Position numbers and translations under genes: made by a program. The notes beneath the pieces are model-generated. The model worked only from the letters and a program-made list of their open reading frames with translations. It made no database searches and was not told the DNA's origin. From NCBI GenBank assembly GCA_021201815.1, contig JAJQEC010000067.1, positions 1-62,348 of the forward strand: 62,348 nucleotides of DNA, read 5' to 3'. Below are positions 53,588 to 62,348 of this stretch, piece by piece; position 1 is the first letter of the stretch, and each line of letters starts with the position of its first letter. Origin of the DNA: Candidatus Azobacteroides sp. GTDB lineage: Bacteria; Bacteroidota; Bacteroidia; Bacteroidales; WRGA01.

Positions 53588-54289
53588 ATGACTCTTAGAA
53601 CTTTAGTAAGAAAGAATATTCATAACTTTTTCCCTTCTTTATTATATGCTTTTACAAGTTATTCACAAGAAGGAGAAGATATGGTTGTTAAGTCTTTATT
53701 TGAGAATAAAAAAGGTTACAAAGGATTTTACGTAGATATCGGAGCTCACCATCCTTTCCGGTTTTCTAATACTGCTTATTTTTATAAAAAAGGATGGCGG
53801 GGAATTAATATAGAGCCGACTCCCGGAGCAATAAATATATTTAATCGTTTTCGTAAAAAAGATATTAATATCCAGGGAGCAATTGGACTATCTGATAAAC
53901 CGCTTTTATTTTATCAATTTAATGAGCCTGCTTTAAACGGATTTGACAAGAGGTTATCAGAAAGTCGGCATCATGGCGACAATAAGTATGAAATTATAAA
54001 TACAACAGAAATAGCCGTATCAAAGCTTTCTACAGTTCTGGATAGCTGTCTGGAGGAAGGAAAAAAGATTGATTTTCTTACCTTAGATGTAGAAGGAATG
54101 GAGATGGAAGTTCTAAAATCAAATGATTGGTTTAAATACAAACCCGATTACATTTTTTTGATAGAAGAGCATACAAGCATTGTTGATACAATAGGAAATG
54201 AAATTTATACTTATTTGAAGGGTTTAAATTATTCTTTTATAGCCAAAACGCCACGTACCAGTATTTATAAATATAATAAGGATTTATAA
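53588..54289 (+). CDS. FkbM family methyltransferase
   Basis: A 233-residue SAM-dependent O-methyltransferase. Class I motifs: the SAM loop GFYVDIGAHHPFRFSNTAYF (about 46-65), NIEPTPGAINIF (acidic residue binding the ribose), and FLTLDVEGMEMEVLKS (about 164-179). FkbM-type enzymes in polysaccharide contexts methylate sugars. The N-terminus is slightly hydrophobic but lacks a true signal. It is the only + strand gene between 23.8 kb and the end of the window. Confidence 0.9.
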   Translation: MTLRTLVRKNIHNFFPSLLYAFTSYSQEGEDMVVKSLFENKKGYKGFYVDIGAHHPFRFSNTAYFYKKGWRGINIEPTPGAINIFNRFRKKDINIQGAIGLSDKPLLFYQFNEPALNGFDKRLSESRHHGDNKYEIINTTEIAVSKLSTVLDSCLEEGKKIDFLTLDVEGMEMEVLKSNDWFKYKPDYIFLIEEHTSIVDTIGNEIYTYLKGLNYSFIAKTPRTSIYKYNKDL

Positions 54290-54660
54290 AAGATAACAAA
54301 AGAATATTTTGTTTTTATTAGATGTAACTCTTTTTATTTTTCAAAACTAATTATCTTCAAATTTCTATTAGAAACGTGCTAAAAGGGTAGAAATAGTATT
54401 TTGTTTTTATCATAATTGGCAAACCGTGAAGCTCTGGTTACTCTTTCTTATTTCCGGATAAAATCTCTTGGATTTTCTTTAAAGGATACTTTGATAAATT
54501 ATTATTATTAAAATAGATTGGTTTGTAAAGAATTAATAGATACGATATATAAAAACAGATTCAAATTAAAAGGATAAAATTCCTTTTAAATTCAGAATTC
54601 TGCCCTTTCCATTCAATTTGTTAGCACCTTACCTGGTAATCAGGGATATTTTTATACAAA
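54290..54660. other. Intergenic region between convergent genes
   Basis: 371 A/T-rich bases. A weak hairpin TTAAAAGGA...TCCTTTTAA (54566-54589) could end transcription from either side. No gene seen. Confidence 0.45.
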
Positions 54661-55023
54661 TTAAATACTTTCACTCAACTTTTTTCTTTTCTCTCCTCTT
54701 ACTTCTTTTCTTTTTTTTCTGAAAAGCAATACATATACTATATATAACGTAGCCAGTGTAAGAATAAAGTAAGCGTTAGTGGGAATGGATACAGGGATAG
54801 GATCCGGGTCCAGCAACCCTCCAGGGTCTGTGCCCGGTCCACCGCCACTGGCACTCAGTTTGGTATCGCTATCCTTCTCAAACAGGTCATCGGCCAGTTT
54901 TTCTTGTTGTTTGGATGGTAATTCTGTCTTATTTTTCGGAACAAACACTTCTGCAACCTGGCTTTTTGCCGAAGGGATGTTTAGACTGATTAGAATTAGC
55001 AAAGTGATTAGTTTATAAGACAT
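54661..55023 (-). CDS. Small secreted protein with C-terminal membrane anchor
   Basis: A 120-residue protein with signal peptide (cleavage near AKSQ-VAEV), an acidic helix (LPSKQQEKLADDLFEKDSD), a Gly/Pro/Asp linker (GGGPGTDPGGLLDPDPIPV), then PTNAYFILTLATLYIVYVLLF and a basic tail (RKKRKEVRGEKRKK). The motif-helix-basic layout looks like a C-terminal sorting tail. It starts 3 bases after the giant adhesin gene and so belongs to the same transcript. I do not recognise a named family; a role in adhesin export or retention is inference. Confidence 0.75.
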   Translation of the reverse strand: MSYKLITLLILISLNIPSAKSQVAEVFVPKNKTELPSKQQEKLADDLFEKDSDTKLSASGGGPGTDPGGLLDPDPIPVSIPTNAYFILTLATLYIVYVLLFRKKRKEVRGEKRKKLSESI

Positions 55024-55026
55024 CGG

Positions 55027-58000
55027 TTATAAAATTATGGATTTAGTGATTTCTTTGTTATTGGATAGGATCTTTACAATATATACCCCTTTCAACACGG
55101 CATCCATGTGGATTATGGTTTCTCCTCCTGTTGCTACTTTATTGGTTAACAGAAGTCTGCCCGTAGTATCATATACATATATGGTACCCGAATCCAACTC
55201 TTTATGTTTGATGATGAGATCGTTTTGATTAGAATATATGATTACCTGATCCTTATTGTTAATTTTATTATCATCCGGTAAGGAGGAAGTGGCCGGAGTT
55301 GCTTCCAGTCTGAACCGTTTCCGGATATCTGTTGCATTGTTGGCAGTAAAAGTATAGGTAGAACCCGATTCCGTTACATCTACCGTCTTATTTCCAAGCA
55401 AATCGATTAATTTCAGTTGTTTGTATTCCGATTGCAGGTTCTTATGCGTGAATGTAAGCTTGTATTCCGTATCTTTTTCAGTAGCTCTGAAACCAAGATA
55501 AGTATCGTTCAAATCATCCATCACACTGATCTGGAACAGTTCATCTTCCTCTCCTTCCATAGTGAATACCTGTGCCGCGGCTGACATCCCTACGATTTTA
55601 CGTCCGTCCCAGCCATTATCAAATCCTTTCCTGCAATCAGGACGGATGGATATCCATACAAAATCCTGGCAATGTTCGCTTTCCATGCTGATAAATGTAT
55701 ACACCTCTTTATTATCCCTGTCGACTGAACGTACATGCGTCTCGTTCTTATCGCCTACTTCTTTTGAAGAATAAGTTAAAGTAAACGTATTGTCAGCATC
55801 TGTTCCTGTCGCATCCTGTCGCATTACGGAAAAGCCCTGCATCGGTGGTATCTGGGAAGGTAATGTAACAAGGGTAACCCCGTCGTCTCCTGCTACTTGT
55901 TTCCCGGCCTGATGCTGAGGGATAACTATATATTGTCCCAGGTTATCCAGGTAATTATACCCTCCGCTTCCGCGACCTTCATTGTGCCAGTCCATAAAGG
56001 AACCGGTATTGAAAATATATACTGTTTTTTCGATGTTGGTTCCGAAAGCCATTTCTCCGATTTCAATGGATGTGGTATACGGATTCCCGATAATGTGTTC
56101 CCCTTCGTGCGGGTCCTGATCGGTAATTTCCCCGTTATGCCAGCCTTCGTGATTTGCCGGATCATACGGAGTATAAGTCAGTACATTCTTATAATCACGG
56201 TTTTCCAGGATTCCCTGGATCGTAATTAGCATCGGATTAAGAGCCGTAATTTCATATCCCTGGAAGGAATAAAGGATATCAGAGGTAGTGATGTCTTCCC
56301 AGTAAGGAGTCCCATCGGCATGGTCCTGCCTTTCATTCCATTTCCGGAGTGCGTTATTCCTGAAGGTCGGTACTGCCGCAACTTCCCGTACAGGCATTGT
56401 AATATACTGCCATTTATATTTGAAATTCTCTTCTCCTTTTGAATCATAATAAGCTTTCTGGAAAAATTCCACACTTCCTTCAACAGGATAATTTTCATTA
56501 TTAAAGAATTTGAACGTGCCCGTCGGAGCGGTTTGTACTAATTTCCCGTTTTCCGTTCCGGTCCCTGTTCGTATTAGCAATCCGTCCGTTCCGGCATAAT
56601 TATGTACTTTATCTTCCACAATAACTCCGGCAGCAGGCTCCACGATCATTTTCTTATTTGCATTAATGAACAGGTCTGTCGGAATTCGTAATACCGGATT
56701 ATCCGTATCTGTTTGTTCGGCTTTGATATGAACTCCTTCTGCATTGTCTATTATCAGGCTATAGATAATATTATCTTTGTACTGGTCATCGGTTATTTCC
56801 TGAGGGGATTCAGGATCAACAGTTCCGGCATACAATCTGTACAGGCTATCATATTCATCAGGGGAGGCAGGCTCCGGATAATAACCGTATATGATCGTGG
56901 CAGTCTCTGCGGTTGCATCCAGTTTTCCGGTATTCTTAACAGTTACCTCATTCATAAACCGGTAATTCCCTTCTACTTTCACATCGTCAGGCTTATCAAC
57001 CGTAAGATCGAATATCGCGTTATCTTCAAATAAACCGGCTATTAAATCCTGGTTTACTCCTGGCGTTGTGGTTTCCAGAAATAAATGGGACCACGATTTC
57101 CGGGCATCCATTTTGTTAACAGTCGGGTTGAAGTTCATTTTTCCTTCGACGTGCAGTTCCTGACTGTTCAATATCAGGTTTTTTGAACTGAACACGTTGT
57201 AGATATCCGATACCCGTACCGGCCCTGATCCGTAGAAATAATTATCCGGTACTACCAGGTGATTAATTGCGTCCTGATGGAAACCGATCGGTTCCCCGTT
57301 TTGCGGTACACGGTTGTTGAGCCAGTTGGAAGCAATGTTCCATGCGGTACCATTGTCCGGATCTGTCGACCCGTACCACAGGTTTGCATCTCCCGGCTCC
57401 CAGGGTGACCCGTATCCTCCTTCATAAGCACCCAGATCTATCGTACCGTTTTTGATCTGTTCTGTCATATCCAGGTCAAACTCTCCGATCAGGCTGGCGA
57501 AATTAGGTGTGTAGTACTCATAATAATACTGGTTAATTCCTGCATCGATAGCCGGGCTATATTCTATTTGTCCCGGTTGGCTCTGGGATTCCTGTTTCCT
57601 CAGCCGGTAGTTTCCTGCTGCGGAAGGGAGAGAAGTCGAAGGATTAAAGGAGCTGTCATAAGACAATGCCCCTACAAACTCGGGATCTCCGGTCAGGCCT
57701 ACTGTCGATTTATTACTGCTGCCATCGTATTCGGTAGTCCATGTATTATATAGGTAGATGTTATTTCCATCTTCTTTATAATCACTTATGACATCTCCGG
57801 AGGAACTTGCGCGTTTGTTATTATAGAATATACAATTGTATAAGTAATGTTTCGACGCTGTTCCATAAAGGGCACCGGCATTTGCTCCGGAGTCAGTGGA
57901 TTTGGCATAATTATCTGCAAATGTACAATTCGCATAATAATTCCCTGTTGACCCGGAACTATAGGTCACTCCATTTTGCTTTTCTGATATATTGCCTGAG

Positions 58001-61000
58001 AATAATACATTTATCCATATATTGTTGCTGGCCAGCGAACCGGTATATAATACAGCTCCCCGGTTTCCGCATTTATTTCCGGTAAATGCCACATTATAAA
58101 AAAACATTTTTGATCTGTTATTATCATTGTGGATCGCTCCCCCGTTTTCATCAGCACTGTTTCCGGTAATTAATGCGTTGACAAGGGTGAGTGTGGCATT
58201 TGTATTATATATGGCTCCTCCGTTCTTTGCCGAATTGTTTCGCATAATAAGATTCGCTGAGGCGGATTCGGTCAATACAGTGGTACTACTGCCACCGTCA
58301 CAGTAAAGAGTTCCGGAAGTCTCCGCACGATTGCCTTCGAACAAGACATTCGAATAAGAGATCTGAGAAGCGGTACTATATGCTCCGGATCCTCCATCAT
58401 GAATGTGATTCCGTAGAATCTTGCAGTTTCTTACGATGCCACTGGAACTGGTAAAATAGAAAGCGCCACCCGTAGATGTCTCTCCGTTATAATTCCCGGT
58501 TACATTTCCTCCGAGGTTATCCTGAATTATGGTATTTTCAATGACCATATCCTTAACAGTACGGGTCCATATTCCCGGTGTATTACGCCTTGTTCCGTTC
58601 TTTTCAATAATATTATATTCGAATTGGTCTGTGGTGATCACAAATTTTTTAGTCCCTTCTCCGAGGTAAATCGTTCCGTCAAAGCCCGCGTAACAGTTTC
58701 TTACTTGTATATCCGTAAGGTATACATTAAAATATTTTGTGCCGGTAGCTATCCAGATGGCCGAACCGCATGCCGTACCACTGTGAGTTGCCGTACAGGT
58801 ATCGAAAGTAACATTATATACGATTAAGTCATTTTCCGCACTCCCGTTGATATAAATACCGCCTCCATGGTTGTAGGATGTACTGTTTGCTATCTTTCCG
58901 TTTCGTAAATTAAATACGCTACCTGCTGCGTTGCTATTAAAATAGAAGGTTCCTCCGGCATATCCCGATGTGTTGCCGGAAGCGTCAAAACTATTGATTA
59001 TCATCCCTTTTGAAAGGCTTGTACAATGGATCGCCCCTCCGTTTCCACTGGATGTATTGGTCTTATTATTATGCATTTCAGCGTGGTTGATGAGAATACC
59101 ATTGGTAATACCAGTATTGTACATCGCACCACCGTGCCTTTGTGAAGTATTATTTTTAAAAGTAATGTGTTCAGCAAAGAATTCAGGCATATCTTTATTA
59201 TACAAAGCACCGCCATCCTGGCTTGTCGTACTGTTTCCCTCAAAGCTGGAATTCATCGGAAGAACCAGGCTTGTGACATTGTCATTATACATGGCTCCTC
59301 CATTATAAGCTTTGTTGCCGGCCATCAGGAAATCATTCCGGAAACCGAATTCTATTTTATCTATGTACTGGTTGTAAAATGCTCCCCCATTAGCTGTAGC
59401 AGTATTGTTGCTACATTCCACTACTTTATTGATGCTTAAAAGACCTACCCTTCTGGAAGAAATGCCTGCAGTATGTATTCCTCCACCATGGGAGGTAGAA
59501 GTATTGCTGGTGGTGGAATTATTAGTTAATGTCAGGTTTTCGATTTTAATCTGGTCTATGGCAGTAGTATACATTCCACCTCCACATGTTCCGGCGGTGT
59601 TTCCATCTAAAATCAATGTATTTACCGTTAAATTCTGGGTCCAGTTTTTCCCATTAAGATACAGGCCACCACCGTTTGTTCTGGTGGCAGTATTTTTTTT
59701 CAGTACCAGCCGTTCAAAATCATTCCATGTAGAGTTTGTGAAGTATATACCTCCTCCATTTGAATTGGCAGTATTCACATTGATGCCGTCTCCGATTTCA
59801 ATAACCGGAATTTCTATATGGACATAATTTGTATATATTACACCTCCGTTGTTTCCTGCGGAATTTCCTCCCCCTGCAACAAGAGCCCCGGTTTTAAAAG
59901 ATATGATCTCATTGTTATAAAATACACCACCGTCACCATTACTGGCCTTATTCCCGGAAATGGAACCTTCTATTACATTATTTACGAATTCGAAATTTTT
60001 TACATACTGAGTGTAAAAAGCACCTCCATATGTATATGCTGTATTGTTTTTACAGGAAACCAGGTTGGTAATTTCCAGCAGACTTATGTAGTCATCCAGC
60101 AGATCAGCAGCATACGACTCTTCATCATGAGAGGTTAAATCATTGTTCTTTAGTGCACGTGAAGGCACAGTTACCGGTCCGTTTGTATAGATTCCTCCGC
60201 CATTACCGCCTGAAGCTGTTGTGCTGTTTCCGTCCAGGGTCAGATTCCGGATCTTGAAGACATCTATTGAGTGGGTATACATTCCACCTCCATGATTTCT
60301 GGTTGTGTTATTACTACAGATGAAATTTTCCGCAACAAAATTTGTTTTTTTCCATATCCCATTGAGATAGATTCCACCACCATAAAGAAAAGCGGAATTA
60401 CCCGTAACAGTTAAATCAGTGAATGGAGATAATGTACTTGTTTTCTCAATATACATACCTCCGCCATGGCCTCCTTTCGATGTATTACCGGTTAAAGTAA
60501 GGTTCGGGATAGTGATAATGTCCACATTGTAATTATACATTCCGTCCCCTGAGGTTGCTGCTTCATTATTGCTTATGGTAAGGTTGTCCGGTACGTGGAA
60601 GGTGCCGATATTTTCATTGTATATTCCACCGGCGTTTGCATTCACTTTATTATTTGTGATAGAGATGTTCCCATTAAGGGTTAATGTAATGATATCTTTA
60701 TTATACATTCCTCCGCCTGTTCCGCCTGAAGTGGTTCCACTGACGATGTTGCTGTCGAGGGTTACCTCTGTAAGGGTTACGGCCTCCACATTTTCAATGA
60801 ACACAGCATTACCGTATCCGGTAGCACTGTTATTCCCGTAACAGGATAAATTCGTACCTGTCAAATGAGAAGCATTTACTACATAAATACCTCCTCCTGA
60901 ACGAGCCACACAACCCTCTACCGAAAGATTCTCGAAAGTAATATTGATATTATCCGCATATAAGCCGGATCCTTTGCTTGGTTCTGCCGATATGGAAGTT

Positions 61001-61746
61001 GGAGTGTAAGTTGTTTCACCTATGCTATTGCAATTTCTGATCATCAGGTTATTCAATGTAATAGAGGTGGGTTGAGGGGTACTTCCGGTATTCGGAGTAT
61101 TGGAAAGATGGAGTCCTCCGCCACTAAGGTAATACACATCATACGGGATGCCGTTCCGGTCATTAATTACATCTCTTGCGGTTTTGTTATTGCTTCCTCG
61201 GTAACTTTTTCCATTCTGAATAGTAAAACCGTCCAGTACCGTTCCACTCATATCGCCCAATCCGATTATCACATGATAGGCACAGCGTTCGGAATGGGTA
61301 CCGTCTGTGCTGCGGCTATTCGGTTCGGAGGCAGTTGCTAAAGCCGTATCACTACCGGATAGGATTGTGCCGGTAGGATCAAAGTTTGCCGGCCTGTCGG
61401 CTGGTGTACTTTCGGTACCTTTACATCCCCCGTAAATTTTTACTCCTTTTTTCAGATAAAAGGCTCTCAGTTTATAGGCTCTCTGTGCTGCCGAAAAACT
61501 TCCTCCTACGGTTACTAAATTAGGAACTTCCGATGCTGGTTTGTAAAGACCTTCTTTTATAAGAATAATATCTCCTTCGGCCGAAGCCTCGATCATTGCC
61601 TGCAGATCTCCTGAAGCATCTGCCCATGAACTTCCGCTACTGGACATTCCTGATGCTACATACCTTGTTGTTTGTGCTTGTAAAAAAGAAAACAGACAAG
61701 CTTGTAAAATAAAAAAAGCAGATAAAAGAAATGTTTTTCTTCTCAT
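55027..61746 (-). CDS. Giant parallel beta-helix adhesin, T9SS cargo
   Basis: About 2239 residues. The frame opens at ATG 61791, but ATG 61746 (MRRKTFLLSAFFILQ) gives a proper signal peptide cleaved near LQAQ. The first two thirds (about 30-1400) form a right-handed beta-helix with some 25 repeats centred on GG-G/A-I/M/F-Y/H (for example NGGGIYFTN, GGAMYNDN), like chlamydial polymorphic membrane proteins. Next come a domain around NIASNWLNNRVPQNGEP, further beta modules with SVEFFQKAYYDSKGEENFKYKWQY, and a type A T9SS sorting domain in the last 70 residues (GTIYVYDTTGRLLLTN, GVYIVKILSNNKEITKSIIL). Probably a surface adhesin. The small anchored protein follows 3 bases later. Confidence 0.88.
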   Translation of the reverse strand: MRRKTFLLSAFFILQACLFSFLQAQTTRYVASGMSSSGSSWADASGDLQAMIEASAEGDIILIKEGLYKPASEVPNLVTVGGSFSAAQRAYKLRAFYLKKGVKIYGGCKGTESTPADRPANFDPTGTILSGSDTALATASEPNSRSTDGTHSERCAYHVIIGLGDMSGTVLDGFTIQNGKSYRGSNNKTARDVINDRNGIPYDVYYLSGGGLHLSNTPNTGSTPQPTSITLNNLMIRNCNSIGETTYTPTSISAEPSKGSGLYADNINITFENLSVEGCVARSGGGIYVVNASHLTGTNLSCYGNNSATGYGNAVFIENVEAVTLTEVTLDSNIVSGTTSGGTGGGMYNKDIITLTLNGNISITNNKVNANAGGIYNENIGTFHVPDNLTISNNEAATSGDGMYNYNVDIITIPNLTLTGNTSKGGHGGGMYIEKTSTLSPFTDLTVTGNSAFLYGGGIYLNGIWKKTNFVAENFICSNNTTRNHGGGMYTHSIDVFKIRNLTLDGNSTTASGGNGGGIYTNGPVTVPSRALKNNDLTSHDEESYAADLLDDYISLLEITNLVSCKNNTAYTYGGAFYTQYVKNFEFVNNVIEGSISGNKASNGDGGVFYNNEIISFKTGALVAGGGNSAGNNGGVIYTNYVHIEIPVIEIGDGINVNTANSNGGGIYFTNSTWNDFERLVLKKNTATRTNGGGLYLNGKNWTQNLTVNTLILDGNTAGTCGGGMYTTAIDQIKIENLTLTNNSTTSNTSTSHGGGIHTAGISSRRVGLLSINKVVECSNNTATANGGAFYNQYIDKIEFGFRNDFLMAGNKAYNGGAMYNDNVTSLVLPMNSSFEGNSTTSQDGGALYNKDMPEFFAEHITFKNNTSQRHGGAMYNTGITNGILINHAEMHNNKTNTSSGNGGAIHCTSLSKGMIINSFDASGNTSGYAGGTFYFNSNAAGSVFNLRNGKIANSTSYNHGGGIYINGSAENDLIVYNVTFDTCTATHSGTACGSAIWIATGTKYFNVYLTDIQVRNCYAGFDGTIYLGEGTKKFVITTDQFEYNIIEKNGTRRNTPGIWTRTVKDMVIENTIIQDNLGGNVTGNYNGETSTGGAFYFTSSSGIVRNCKILRNHIHDGGSGAYSTASQISYSNVLFEGNRAETSGTLYCDGGSSTTVLTESASANLIMRNNSAKNGGAIYNTNATLTLVNALITGNSADENGGAIHNDNNRSKMFFYNVAFTGNKCGNRGAVLYTGSLASNNIWINVLFSGNISEKQNGVTYSSGSTGNYYANCTFADNYAKSTDSGANAGALYGTASKHYLYNCIFYNNKRASSSGDVISDYKEDGNNIYLYNTWTTEYDGSSNKSTVGLTGDPEFVGALSYDSSFNPSTSLPSAAGNYRLRKQESQSQPGQIEYSPAIDAGINQYYYEYYTPNFASLIGEFDLDMTEQIKNGTIDLGAYEGGYGSPWEPGDANLWYGSTDPDNGTAWNIASNWLNNRVPQNGEPIGFHQDAINHLVVPDNYFYGSGPVRVSDIYNVFSSKNLILNSQELHVEGKMNFNPTVNKMDARKSWSHLFLETTTPGVNQDLIAGLFEDNAIFDLTVDKPDDVKVEGNYRFMNEVTVKNTGKLDATAETATIIYGYYPEPASPDEYDSLYRLYAGTVDPESPQEITDDQYKDNIIYSLIIDNAEGVHIKAEQTDTDNPVLRIPTDLFINANKKMIVEPAAGVIVEDKVHNYAGTDGLLIRTGTGTENGKLVQTAPTGTFKFFNNENYPVEGSVEFFQKAYYDSKGEENFKYKWQYITMPVREVAAVPTFRNNALRKWNERQDHADGTPYWEDITTSDILYSFQGYEITALNPMLITIQGILENRDYKNVLTYTPYDPANHEGWHNGEITDQDPHEGEHIIGNPYTTSIEIGEMAFGTNIEKTVYIFNTGSFMDWHNEGRGSGGYNYLDNLGQYIVIPQHQAGKQVAGDDGVTLVTLPSQIPPMQGFSVMRQDATGTDADNTFTLTYSSKEVGDKNETHVRSVDRDNKEVYTFISMESEHCQDFVWISIRPDCRKGFDNGWDGRKIVGMSAAAQVFTMEGEEDELFQISVMDDLNDTYLGFRATEKDTEYKLTFTHKNLQSEYKQLKLIDLLGNKTVDVTESGSTYTFTANNATDIRKRFRLEATPATSSLPDDNKINNKDQVIIYSNQNDLIIKHKELDSGTIYVYDTTGRLLLTNKVATGGETIIHMDAVLKGVYIVKILSNNKEITKSIIL

Positions 61747-62348
61747 TTTATAATGGATTATATGGATTTCAAAAGCATAATATTCTCCCATTCAATGAAT
61801 AATTTTTTTATTCATTGTTGATATTCAATGTTTTATGACATCCCGTCATGAAAGCATACTTCTACATAAGTAAGGATGATGTTACTAATTACCCTGACAA
61901 ATCATTTTTATCCTGCATAAAGCAGGGGCATGCAGTTTATAAAACACAAATAAAAGGCTTCCAAAAGCGTGTTGCTTCTTGAAAACTCTTTTTGTGTATA
62001 ATAAGCTTTAGGAAAAAATGATGTGGTAACTTAAAGAATCGAAGAAGGATTAATGCCTTGCCTCGTGGCACAAAAAGACCGGAAAAAACTTTTGCCGGAT
62101 TTCTTCTCTTTTCTGATAATACATGGCAGGATACCACATAATCAGTTTCAAAAGCGCATGGAAAACACTTTTTGCTCTTAAAATAATACATAACCTCTAC
62201 CTTACCTGAGTGTTAATAAAAAATCTTATAACAGAATTGCTTGAACGGTACAAAGTTAAGTGAAAAATTGTAAAATCAAAGAATATTATAGATTTTTATT
62301 ATCAATTTTTATTAAAAAACTATTTTAATATGTACGTTACTTATATTT
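61747..62348. other. Leader of the adhesin gene and non-coding end
   Basis: About 600 bases. Perfect inverted repeat CAATGAATAA (61793-61802) with TTATTCATTG (61808-61817), and a smaller one ATGAC...GTCAT (61835-61849), lie just before the adhesin gene. Loose direct repeats (CAAAAGCG...GAAAAC...CTTTTTG) occur near 61960-62000 and 62147-62175. An 84-codon minus-strand frame (61937-62191) lacks any recognisable feature and I do not call it. No clear promoter box found. Confidence 0.5.

Noticed and set aside
61937..62191. 84-codon minus-strand frame near the window end
   Set aside because: Overlaps loose direct repeats and lacks any recognisable protein feature.
1..62348. tRNA, rRNA, CRISPR array, integrase or transposase genes
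   Set aside because: No T-loop-like GGTTCGAATCC blocks, regular spacer-repeat arrays or transposase motifs were noticed; a dedicated RNA search was not possible.

Overview
The window looks like chromosomal DNA from a member of the Bacteroidota, most likely order Bacteroidales. The evidence is low GC with A/T-rich spacers, repeated matches to the Bacteroides -7 promoter box (TAnnTTTG), almost no Shine-Dalgarno sites, Bacteroidales-type proteins (DUF6242 lipoprotein, PorG-type DUF6089 barrel, Wzi, HU-like protein, Imm17 family) and several parts of the type IX secretion system (T9SS: PorG, PorZ, PorX). The family cannot be fixed from sequence alone; Porphyromonas, Tannerella, Dysgonomonas and Coprobacter relatives all fit.

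Layout. 1-754 is non-coding and holds a large inverted repeat. 755-12438 (+) is a conserved cell-envelope block: ribD, a surface lipoprotein, porG, uppS, bamA, two OmpH/Skp chaperones, murI, rdgB and porZ. 12563-15370 (-) holds a U32 rRNA/tRNA-modification protein and metA. 15820-20447 (-) is a compact module: response regulator and histidine kinase, then a radical SAM protein, a flavodoxin, a small membrane protein and an orphan dihaem cytochrome b of the fumarate-reductase type. The two promoters of this module share a -7 box followed at identical distance by CTTAAG hexamers on an 11-bp period. 21184-23845 (+) holds an Hsp15-like S4 protein, porX, tsaE and an Imm17-family membrane protein. 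23846-24916 is a nest of palindromic repeats, followed by an HU-like protein.

26003-42692 (-) is a Wzx/Wzy-type polysaccharide locus: Wza, Wzc tyrosine autokinase, several glycosyltransferases, an acetyltransferase, Wzx, Wzy, a lipocalin-like lipoprotein and Wzi. No initiating sugar-phosphate transferase is present in the window. 42815-47323 (-) is an operon of a PurF-like protein lacking the glutaminase cysteine, pepT, gcvT and comB. 47686-53293 (-) holds secreted proteins: a TIMP/NTR-like protein with a T9SS sorting domain next to a zinc metalloprotease, an S74-domain T9SS cargo, and a fucosyltransferase-like enzyme. 53588-54289 (+) is an FkbM methyltransferase. 54661-61746 (-) pairs a giant parallel beta-helix T9SS adhesin with a small tail-anchored membrane protein.

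Together the genes describe an envelope-centred region: outer-membrane assembly (BamA, Skp), T9SS assembly and regulation (PorG, PorZ, PorX), T9SS cargo, and surface polysaccharide. The most novel-looking items are the two-component/radical SAM/flavodoxin/cytochrome b module with its shared operator, and the metalloprotease next to the TIMP-like protein. No rRNA, tRNA, CRISPR array, integrase or transposase gene was recognised.
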